64,000 nt of DNA from Ananas comosus (Eukaryota > Streptophyta > Magnoliopsida > Poales > Bromeliaceae): contig NW_017893380.1 in the NCBI RefSeq assembly GCF_001540865.1, forward strand, positions 1 to 64,000. The letters are read 5' to 3'. Positions 1-9,600 of the stretch are shown here, piece after piece. The notes beneath the pieces are model-generated. The model had not been told where the DNA came from. It made no database searches and saw only the letters and a list, made by a program, of their open reading frames with translations. The position numbers and the translations under genes were made by a program. Within the stretch, counting starts at the first letter, position 1. Each line of letters starts with the position of its first letter.

Positions 1-811
1 CAAAATTCGACCCCTTAGCGGACATCTCGCAATTCCCGAGATCCGTCTGTCGGATTTTCGATCCGACGGCACCATCGCATTCAGCATGACGAGGGTAATA
101 AAACTACAATCTTGTTTCGTCAGATTTGGTCACAGATTCGCGACGGAATCCCTCCGCTCTCTAATTAATCCATAAGTCACACCTAGACTTATGTGAAAAC
201 CCAAAAACTATAATTCAAACCCGTATTTGAATTCCCTACCACTAGTAGGTACCAGAAACAACTCTCACCTAACCCCAGGTCACAAGCACAGAGCACGAGG
301 AGTTTTAAATGCACGACTAGCAAAGAGCGGAAACCCTCTTTTCTTAAACTCCTTTTTCTCGAAAACCGTGCATCGGATCTGAAAATCCGTCAGTGCCATT
401 GGTTCCAGAATAGCTGAACCGTTTGAAACGAGCTATTGGATCGCTATGAACGGAGTCCGATACGCGCCGAAAGCCATCTCTACTCCGTGGCTTCTCCGGA
501 AAACCGGAGTTACTATTCATTAAGTGAAACTAAAAATCGCGTAACTTCTCCGTTTTAGCTCATTTTCTCCTGAAATTTGACGAGTGTTTATATAATTAGA
601 TTACACACATAAACATCATCAACAGAGAGTTTAGTAGCACTATAAAAATCTCAGTCCTTACAGAAATAATAGATTACCGAGGAAAAAGGTGGAGCATCAG
701 AAATAGTTTCCGGTGGAGACTCAATCTCGGTTGAAGAATCTCTGCTCGGAGTAGTGGCTGCGTATATAAAAAAAAATAAAAATAAATTATTACAGCCATA
801 TTGGAAGAAAA
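1..811. other. Region downstream of the PMD gene, possible extra exon
   Basis: No independent gene is seen. On the minus strand, 757 to 678 reads as a possible second exon of the neighbouring PMD gene: it follows a CGCAG acceptor, stays open for 26 codons rich in Ser, Thr, Pro and Glu, and ends at a GTAATC donor. The rest (about 1-620) resembles the AT-rich, clause-like sequence of long Ty3 LTRs, with repeated short phrases such as CTCCGGTTTTCCGGAG, but no LTR boundary could be placed. Confidence 0.35.
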
Positions 812-2344
812 TTATAAACAAGCATTAGATGACCAACCAAGTGGATGGATGGTTTTGCGGAATGCTCGAAGTAAAGAAAGATCAAAGAAGCTGTTAGTAA
901 ACTGATCCCACGTGATATCATAGCCGGAAAGGGCTACTCCTGTATAGTTCGGACGGAAGCTTGCTAGCTGGAAGAAGCGTCTGAGACGATTTCCCATGGC
1001 CGAAAGCTTGTCAGCTTCAAATATACTCTTGGTGGGAGGACGATGATCGGCTGTGTTGGCCGTAAAAAATTTAGAAGGAGCTGGGATCGGTTGAATGAGC
1101 CCAAACTGCCGCGCTACATACTGAGGAGAATAAACCTCAGTACTCGGTAGTAATTTTGAACGCGATTTAAGCCCTACATGAAGATCCCGGGGAGCTAGAT
1201 AGGAATACCATACATCTGAATGTTCACCAGCGCGAGAAGAAGATAGCTCGCCTTGAAGGGCTTCAAATCGAGCCGGGAACCAAGAGGGGCCGGTGAGACG
1301 ATCAACAAAAGGAGCCCAAGAAATAGCTGAATCAGATGATAGCTCATAAAAAGCCTTAAAGTAAGTCAGAAAATCAGAAGGTTGACCAGAGGTCATCGGC
1401 TGTGGACAGCCGAGAGCTAGCCCATAAGAATCAAACTGGGCAGCTGAAATGGTATTGAAAGGAGATTGACATAAAGCTGGGATATAGAATTGAAGAAACA
1501 TTTGCAAAAACCAAAAAACGCCACACCCAGAGCTGATGGCAATGCCATCACCGGAAGGTAGTGACTTAATGGAATCAAAAATTTCCCTGTAAACGAAAGC
1601 AAGGAAATATGGCCCTAAGGCCAACTTATCGCCATTAGATAAACCGATGGCGATCGGAACAAAATCTCGATTGATTTTCTGCGAACGAGTGCAGAAAAGA
1701 TTATGGCACAACCAGTATAGGAGGAACGTTGTATGTTCCTGTCTGGTGACTGGAGCAGGGGATTCACCTGCAAATTTTCGAAGGAATTTGGAGTAAGCCA
1801 AATCATTAAGATCGAAGTGTGCTTCGAAATCAGACACACCATCAGGATTGTAGGCCATAGAAAGGGTGACGCCATGAGGGCGTAAGCCAACAATGGCGGC
1901 TACATCAAAAAGAGTGGGGGTTAGAGGTCCTCTTTTGAAAAGAAAAATATTAGAAACAGGGGACCAGAAACAAAGAGCGGCGGCTAGAAGAAGATTATCA
2001 GCTATAGGAGGGTGCCGAGATAATTGAATCGCTTCATAAATGCCTATTTCTCGCCAGGAGGCGCCATAAGCGGATTCTACTCTATCTAACCAGGCCAAAT
2101 ACGTTTCAGAGACACTTGGCCAAGTTCTGAGACTCTTCCCTGTCGAAGCTGATGAGTACCAAGAATGGAGATGAATAACTCTTTTCAGAGGAAATCCCTC
2201 ATCAGAGAAAGGGGAGTCAGTAGGGGATGGTATGTCTAAAAGAGAAGGTCCTAATATAAACCTAGAAGGATCTAAATCAACGAAGGGTTTGAGTATGGTA
2301 TAGTCAAGAGATGAATGAGAAGGAAGAGGAGGAACCAGAGACAT
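812..2344 (-). CDS. Plant mobile domain (PMD) protein, aminotransferase-like
   Basis: Single open exon of 510 codons starting at an ATG at 2344. Residues about 60-160 carry the PMD signature: a Trp/Leu-rich helical start (TWPSVSETYLAWLDRV), then LLLAAALCFWSP, then TLFDVAAIVGLRPHG, matching the family pattern of a Trp-Ser pair followed by a TLxDV...GL motif. The rest of the domain runs to about residue 330. PMD proteins (MAIN and MAIN-like in Arabidopsis) are nuclear factors linked to genome stability and transposon silencing; the same domain is common as cargo or coding capacity of Ty3 and Mutator-like elements. Here the upstream sequence looks LTR-like, which favours a transposon-borne copy over a host MAIN gene. 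A second exon at 757-678 may extend the C-terminus. The open frame has no internal stop, so it may be young or under constraint. Confidence 0.7.
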   Translation of the reverse strand: MSLVPPLPSHSSLDYTILKPFVDLDPSRFILGPSLLDIPSPTDSPFSDEGFPLKRVIHLHSWYSSASTGKSLRTWPSVSETYLAWLDRVESAYGASWREIGIYEAIQLSRHPPIADNLLLAAALCFWSPVSNIFLFKRGPLTPTLFDVAAIVGLRPHGVTLSMAYNPDGVSDFEAHFDLNDLAYSKFLRKFAGESPAPVTRQEHTTFLLYWLCHNLFCTRSQKINRDFVPIAIGLSNGDKLALGPYFLAFVYREIFDSIKSLPSGDGIAISSGCGVFWFLQMFLQFYIPALCQSPFNTISAAQFDSYGLALGCPQPMTSGQPSDFLTYFKAFYELSSDSAISWAPFVDRLTGPSWFPARFEALQGELSSSRAGEHSDVWYSYLAPRDLHVGLKSRSKLLPSTEVYSPQYVARQFGLIQPIPAPSKFFTANTADHRPPTKSIFEADKLSAMGNRLRRFFQLASFRPNYTGVALSGYDITWDQFTNSFFDLSLLRAFRKTIHPLGWSSNACL

Positions 2345-3482
2345 TGTTCAAAAGAAGAGAAGAGCCAAGAGATTCGGTTAGGAAAAGAAAGAAGAATTGA
2401 AAGAGACAAAAAGAATGGGAAGCTTGATGAAGAAGAAAAGGCCGTCGTATCGAACTATCGCGTCGATTACGAGTCCCGAGGTCGGCTATAATAGACGGCG
2501 GTAATTAAGATGACCTAATTAATGCCGCGTATGAGACAAAATTGAGAATGTGATCAAAGGCCGTGGATAAAAGAATCAACGGCCAAGGCTAAAACCGTAC
2601 GAAAGATTGTGTCACGAATCGCTGCAGATCTCGTCAGAAAATTTGAATTTGATTGGACCGAGAAACACGCCTCGGATCAAGCTTGCTTTCGGCAATAAGA
2701 AGTTGAAGATCGCGCCAGCTACCGAAGCGTCGCTTCGAAAGCTGCCGAGGGGGCAATTGTTGAACCAATCCAGGCGGGACAGTTGGCACACTGGGTTCAT
2801 ATTCATATTCAGGATTCAAAGCGCTTGATCGGGAGCACGGAAAAATGCGCCAGGAGATATGAGACGCGTTTGTTAGAAAAAAGTGACAACGCAAGCGCGG
2901 TTATGGCGTTCCCACGGCAGTTCCAATCGGCCGAACGTGGTCCTCCAAATCCGGAGAAGATGGCGATCGTGCAATAACTGAAACAAGAGGAAAATATATT
3001 AAATAGGCCTGTAGTACCCTGAAAACGGTCTTCGCCCTCGCGCACAAAGACCACCTTTATTTTTCCCTGCATTTCTCGCTTTTGCTTAGGAGTAGTTCTT
3101 GTAATTAGCCTCCTTGTGAGTCTGTCTGCTCTGGGCATCACTTCATCGTAAACACCTTGGAGTCTGTCTGCCCTCGGGGCATCACTCCCTTGTACACCTC
3201 GGAGTCTGTCTGCCCTCCGGGCATCACTCTCTTCTTATTAATAGAAAGTCGTTTTCGGCTCCTCAGGCCGACCAGATCTCGTTTTTGTCCTAGCTATTCG
3301 GCTCATCTCTTAGCCGGAATATAGGCCCCACCTGTTCATTCGGCTCATCTTGCCGAAGCGAATTTACTAAGGAGGTTTTCGGACCCGACCGATTTGATCC
3401 CTCATCGGTCGAATCGCTTGACCCGTCGTGGGCGCAAACTTCGAGGGTCACTATCAGCAGCCGATTTCCACCCCGACACACT
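2345..3482 (-). other. LTR-like or promoter region upstream of the PMD gene
   Basis: Read on the minus strand, the segment begins TGTGTCGGGG at 3482, contains a triplicated 42-bp repeat, then a TATA-like CTATTTAATATA near 3005-2994, and leads into the PMD ORF. The order (TG start, repeats, TATA, transcribed leader) is what a 5' LTR or a compact promoter would show. No primer-binding site and no matching second LTR were found in the window, so this is tentative. Confidence 0.35.
3119..3230. repeat. 42-bp tandem repeat, about 2.7 copies
   Basis: Three head-to-tail units begin at 3119, 3161 and 3203, each opening AGTCTGTCTGC and containing GGGCATCACT. They lie in the LTR-like region upstream of the PMD gene and have diverged by a few bases per unit. 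Confidence 0.8.
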
Positions 3483-4319
3483 TCCCGAGGAGGGTCAAGG
3501 CATCGGAAAATTCGGCTATCAACATGTTCTTAATATTTAAAGCGCGATAAACTAGTATTAAAAAAGTTGGATTTTTGGATGAGGAGGTAATAAGAAAACA
3601 TCTACAAAAATTGACGTGTAGCACCGGTCAAACCTAAATCTTTGGCATATCAAATAGGGATGAAATGGATATGATATTATCCAATCGAAGTTCACTCCAA
3701 ATAATCCGAATCTTCAGATACCCGAAAATGAATTAAGATTTTATTATCCGTCTAGGATTCAGATTCAATCATTCAAATACAGATTTCTAGTTATTATTTT
3801 TTTCGAAGTCGGATTTGAATTTAAATTTGGATTCACTATTCTTCATCTGATTCGGTTCCAAAATTGGATAATCTGAAACCGAATTGATTTTCATATGTTT
3901 TTTTATTAGGGTAACATAACTGATGAGCCTATATTTGACATTTATTTTTTTTTACATTATCAATTTTTTTTTACTAAAATAATTTATATTCATATTTGTT
4001 TAATATCCGAACCGTAGGACCATATTCTCAATTCATTTCTATCAAAACCGGATTTAAATGTAATGTAAAAAAAAAAGAGTATGGATTCGTATTTTCATTC
4101 CTTTTGTAATAATTCTAAAGGCTAAATTATAAAAAGCTTTATGTAAATATTCATTTATTTATTTATTTTTTGTCTTTTAAAAATATATATTTTGTTTCTT
4201 TAAAAATTTCAAAAATAATTTTAGGAGTACAATATTAATAGAGAGAGCAAAATAATCAAATTATGCTTACTTCTTCTATATGAAAAATTAATAATTTTTT
4301 TTTTTTTTGGTAATTTAGC
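3483..4319. other. AT-rich intergenic spacer
   Basis: Very AT-rich, with homopolymer T runs and a few repeated ATTCGGATT-like phrases around 3690-3900. No ORF, RNA gene or element boundary is supported. Confidence 0.5.
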
Positions 4320-5891
4320 CGATTCTAAAACCCGATAAAAATCCTAAACCCAGACAGTCGCCGAAAGCAACCGTAGACACGCCGGCCTCCATCTTTTCGC
4401 TTTGATCTGCCGACTGCTGCCAGACGACACCCTAATTTTATGCCGGACCGACAGAATTGTCTGCCCTGCGCAGCCGAGTGAGTAATTTCCTGGTCACAAT
4501 ACTTCTTCTCACCCCTGCTGCGGGCTGCTGCCCTCTCTGCTACCGACCCCAGCCCCCGTCCCTTCCCCTCCCCTCCCCTCCTTCCGGCCGCTCGCCGCTC
4601 GCCGCTCGCCGAACGCCATCGGAAGTCCCCGCTCGAAGAAGATCGGGTTCTTCACTCTTCAGAAATCAGAACCCTCCTCTGTCGCCTCTTCGGCTCTCCA
4701 ACGATGGATTAGTAATCGGGTGCTTTTTTACAAACCATATACAAATCATATGAATTTTTATACATTAGTTTCTCTCTTTCTTTTAATATGGACGTCCTAT
4801 CTTAATCTCTTTTTTGCTTGCTCAATTATTTATTTATTTTGGGGCATAATATAGTTTGATAATTTTTTTTTTACTTAATTAGCTTAATTTTATAGCTCTT
4901 TATTCTTATATTTTTAAGAATTATAAGTATTTATGCTAATAGCATAAATCTTGAGAGACAAAAAACACTTAATTTACTAGCCGAATTTTTGATCCCGAAT
5001 TTTTAATTGCTGAACGTATAATATCCGTATAAATCACGTATCCAAATAATTGGTGAATCCATTTTTTGGTCGTATTTTTCAACGAATTTAAAAATTAGAA
5101 GACGAATTTTATTTGAATTATACCCGTACCGAATTTTTGTCGAATCCGAATTAACTANTTTTTTTTTTTTTTTTTTGTGTTATTGTTAGTTGTTTTATAA
5201 TGCGGTAGGAATGTTAATTTTCTTAAAAAAATTAAAGAACAAAAAAAAAGATTTATTTAGGCATGGTTTAGTATTGTTGTTACTTTTTTAAAAAAATTTA
5301 AATGGAGTTTTTATATGAAATTGTGTAAAAAAGGATAGTGGATTTCTTACAATTCTTGTATTTAGTGTTTGTTTAATATAAAAATAAAAATTAGGAAGTA
5401 ATTTTTTTTCACTTTGAAAATTTTTACACAAATTTTCAAAGTGAACAAAAAAAGAAGAAGAAAGAAATAGGACTTTTTTCTTTTTGTTGCTTAAGCAATT
5501 CACTATCCACTCTCTTATATAAAAATTCTATGGTAAACTTCAATTACTGCTCATGTGGCTCTGTTATTTGAAAAGTTTCACTTTACTATTTAAATATTTG
5601 CTAGTAAAATGCTATGTTTCCCTACTTTGCTGCCGTAGTTTGTAAATTATAATGTTTTGCTATCCTATTTAATTTTCACGTAGTAAACGAGAAAATTATG
5701 ATGGAACAGAGTGTGACATACGCTAACCTAGACAACACTATTGAATTAAAAAGGAAGAAGAAGAAGAAGAAGAGTTTGAGAAGAGAATGTCTCCTCCCCC
5801 TCTCTCCTCTCATACTCTCCTTGCTCCCTCTTCAAACCCTCAACAAACCATGGTATATTCTCCTTTTCCCCACAATCCCTATCTCGTTTCT

Positions 5892-5920
5892 CCCTCCTCC
5901 TCCTCCTCCTCCTCCTCCTC
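5892..5920. repeat. (TCC)n microsatellite
   Basis: Uninterrupted CTC/TCC trinucleotide run of about nine units in a pyrimidine-rich leader-like block. It creates artefactual poly-Ser and poly-Pro reading frames. Confidence 0.85.
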
Positions 5921-6065
5921 AATTCCCAAATCCCCCTCTGTGCTATTTTTGCCCTTTTTTTTTTTTGACTTTTTTGGTGCATGTTTGGAGAGGAGAGCCT
6001 TGAAGTAGAACTAGCATTGACTTGTGGCCTCATGGAAACCCACTTGATCCAAATGTTAGATGATC

Positions 6066-6111
6066 TCTCTCTCTCTCTCGCTCTCTCCCTTGTTGTTGTT
6101 GTTGTTGTTTG
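6066..6111. repeat. (CT)n and (GTT)n microsatellites
   Basis: A CT dinucleotide tract is followed within a few bases by six to seven GTT units. They lie in the presumed 5' leader or intron of the NUS1/LEW1 gene. Confidence 0.8.
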
Positions 6112-6688
6112 AAGTACCCATTGACTTGAATCTTTGCTAGTATTAGACTTGAATCTTTGCTAGTATTAGATGTGAAGAAACCCAAAATAATCTTATAGCT
6201 AGCAAAAAGGAAAAGAAATTAAGGGGAAAAAAAGATTTTGATTTAGTTTGATTCAATGATTGGTTTTGTTTTCGATGTGCAGGTACAGGCATCTAGCTAA
6301 TGAATTTGCGAGAACCTTCGGTTCGCCTTTTCATGTATTTTGCTCTTTTGTTGCATTGGTTAATGTTTGTGTCTGTTTAAAACTAAGTTTATGCCTCAAA
6401 TTGGTGCCAAGATTTGTTTTTTGTGTTGTTGCTGTTGGAATTTTAGATGATTTGGGGCCATTGTTGAAGACTCTGAATGATTTGGTTATGAACAATATTT
6501 TTAGGGGTTATAGCCTAATTACTAATGGAGTGTCTTGTGCTGAGTGATTACTGTGCAATTGAAACCCTGATTGATGCTTAATTTGGGCTTTTAGATAAGC
6601 AGGGAATGCATTAGCAGTATCGATGTTCTTTTTATTATTATTATTTTGATTATTTTGTATTTGTGCTGCATCTTAATTTGGTGGTATT

Positions 6689-9600
6689 ATGCAGAGGATT
6701 CAATCTTCCATGATTTTGAAGTTTATCTTGGGTTTGTTTTGGTATTTACTCCATATAGTGGTGAGCTTGGTGCATATTTGGTCATATGTGATTCAACAGT
6801 TGCGGTGCTACATCATTTCAAGTGGGTTGTTTGCAAAGTATCGAAATTTCTCTCTGAGCCGTCTTCGGTACTTGGCTGTCGTAGTGGACAGTCAAGAAGC
6901 TAAGCATACCGCGAAGATCAAGCAACTTCTGTCGTGGTTGTCGGCTATTGGTGTGAAGCATGTCGCCCTTTATGATGCAGAAGGTGACAATAATTGTCCA
7001 TTCCTTTCTAAACATGCGTGTTATTGAGGCTAGTTGTATGTTCATACTATGAAACTTGTTAAGCGTAGATGAAAAATAAAGAATGACTCTATCGTGAATT
7101 TCACATGAATGCCTATTTGTCTTGGCTTCTAAACTGACTTCTCTAACTAAGAAAGTAGAATCTTTTAGATGCCAAGCCTTTGGCAAACTAAAAAAGTCTG
7201 GAGCTCTTGCTGTGTTTGGGGTGCTGCAATAAACTTTTTGACGCGAAAAATAGAAGCTCCAACATGAAGATTCTAATTCTTCTACAACATGAAGCTGTTC
7301 ATAAAAATTTAATGGAAAAGCTCACTGTGCTTTTTCAAGCAGCTTTGCTCAAGGATCACTTTCGCAGAAACTGTAGCGAGGCCAAATGGGCTAAAATCTT
7401 GAAAATTTTATTATATTCCTTTTCTAATTATTTGCTTCTGTAGAGGAGGAAAACTTACTGTGATAGATGAAAGGATTACATACTATATAATCCTACTCTA
7501 TAGAAGGCAATAATACACAATATCCTAATATAGATAAAATATATCGTAACAACAGACCCTTTAAGAAGTTAAGTAATATTGTTTTCCTGTGTAGGTGTGC
7601 TGAAGAAGTCGATTGATTTTGGTCAGACGAGATTGAGAGATCGAAGTGCGGGAACATGTCTTGTAAGTTGGATGACCTAGATTGCTGATTCCTTTATCCA
7701 TGGCGTGATTAAACATGTTTCTCAACTTTCAAATTTTAAATTTTCCTGTTCGCTTTCATGATTAATCATATATGTTTTTGACATGTAGGATGGTGATGTA
7801 AACTGTGTAACTTCTCGTAATTATGAGGAAATGTCGATAGAGTTACTTTCTTTTACTGATGGTAAAGAAGGGATTGCCAAGGCAGCTAGCTTCCTATGCT
7901 CAGATCACTTAAAAAATGATTCTGACGGCTGTGGCAGAACCGAGACTTTATTCACAGAAGCCAACATGACTAAGGCTTTAAAAGCTGTAGGTGTGTTAAT
8001 TGTTTTCATTCGTGTACTCTATTTTCACTTTAAACCTATTCTCTTAACCTTTGTGCACTTTAACATCGGAGCTAGGATGTTAATATCGCTGAAAATTCCT
8101 TGAATTTAGGTTATTATGGCCCAGAGCCTGACCTCCTCCTTGTCTATGGACTTGCCAGATGTCATTTAGGGTTTCCTCCATGGAGACTGCGGTATACAGA
8201 GATTATGTAAGTTTGTTATGGTTATTGAGTTATTTCTGTACATTTATCTAGTTCCCAAAAATATATCTAGAATAGTGGCCGTCATTGATTTTCCTATATT
8301 TTTCCTATTAACTTTTTTCCCTACGATTTTTACATTTTCAAAGGTTCTTATTTGTCCTTTTACTTATTTAAGAAGTCCTCTCTCTTATTTAAGACACTCA
8401 TTACATAGACTTCTTTGGTTGGACACGTCTAAGTGGAATATTGTGGTACTTATTTGGGACAGCTAGATCTACTTTAGCATAGTGTATCTTTCTTTTATGT
8501 CTCGATGTGCAATTTAGTACCATATTACTGATTGTCTATTTTCTTTAATATATATTTTATTCTTTTACCCTTGAAGATTCACTAGCTTGAAAATGAAAGA
8601 AATTTGTTGATTAAATGTAACATCAGAAGCCTGATACAACTTAGAAATACAGCAATCAAACTGTATGTGGGGAAAATAGGGGAACCATGCTACTCACAAC
8701 TTAGTAGTGCAGTTCATGGTTGTGGCTCAGAGCTTGCCATCGAATCTAGTGAGAATTTGTTTTTTTGTCATAGAAACTTGGGATCCTAGTTGTGCTTTAC
8801 AAATAAATATGCTAGCATCCCAAGTTTATTGAAGTGTTCTTAGCTATGGAAGTGTTCATAGAAACTTGGGATGCTAGTTGTGCTTTACAAATAAATATGC
8901 TAGCATGTTCTTAGCATCCCAAGTTTATATTTTATTCTCCTTTTCACCTTTCTTCTTTTTTTTCTGTGTGTCTATCATATTCTTTTCTTTTATAATCAAT
9001 CCTAGACTTAATTAGTTAATTGCTAATGGTTGTGTTTTTTATTCAGGCATATGGGGCCGCTGAAATCCATGAAATATATTTTTACAAATAAAAGAATGTG
9101 CTAGCTTAGCTATGGAAGTGTTCTTTTTTTGTATAGTTTTAAATTGGACTGTTTTGGAAAGGATGCCGGTTAAAATCAGGGTTTCTTTTTCTTCAAGTTG
9201 ATAGAGCTACGAGTGGTAGATTACAAGTGAAGAATTTTACTATTTCAAAAACAAAACATTTAATTATGAAGAGTGAAATGTGCATAAATCTATGTATTCG
9301 TCATCAGTAACATATTGTGCATCGTCTAGGAATCTGACCGTCACTAACTGTCGCAGTTTCCAGAGGTTTAAAGAGATCAACACAAATACTTCTGTAAGCT
9401 TATTTTTGGAAACATTTGCTAACTGTTTAGTCAATCAAGAAATTTTCCCATTTCATGCATTCAATCGAATTTTCTGTCATTCGTGCTTTTTCAGAATTCC
9501 CTGATTCCTCTGTGTTTCGGTACACATGCCACAAAAGTTGAACCACTTTAGTTTTAAAACTACTTTATCAGATGCATCCTATAATCAAATAACATAAATC

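Larger units (their letters stand above)
4320..6688 (+). promoter_or_regulatory. Probable promoter and 5' leader of the NUS1/LEW1 homologue
   Basis: A GC- and pyrimidine-rich block at 4330-4720 and another at 5790-5940 resemble plant 5' untranslated exons separated by AT-rich introns. A good acceptor (GATGTGCAG) ends at about 6282 and a second (GGTATTATGCAG) at 6694. Simple repeats lie at 5892-5920 (TCC), 6066-6090 (CT) and 6091-6111 (GTT), with a 23-bp direct duplication at 6123-6170. The exact transcription start and 5' exon structure cannot be fixed by reading. There is a single N at 5158. Confidence 0.35.

Noticed and set aside
4457..4753. A 98-residue Pro/Ser-rich ORF as the N-terminus of the NUS1/LEW1 homologue.
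   Set aside because: It lacks a proper ATG context, shows no similarity to the family, and the 6689 start already gives the expected protein length.
5787..6008. A poly-Ser ORF starting MSPPPLSSHTLL that could be a first exon.
   Set aside because: The Ser run is the TCC microsatellite; there is no family resemblance and no clear splice link to the NUS1/LEW1 frame. More likely leader or intron.
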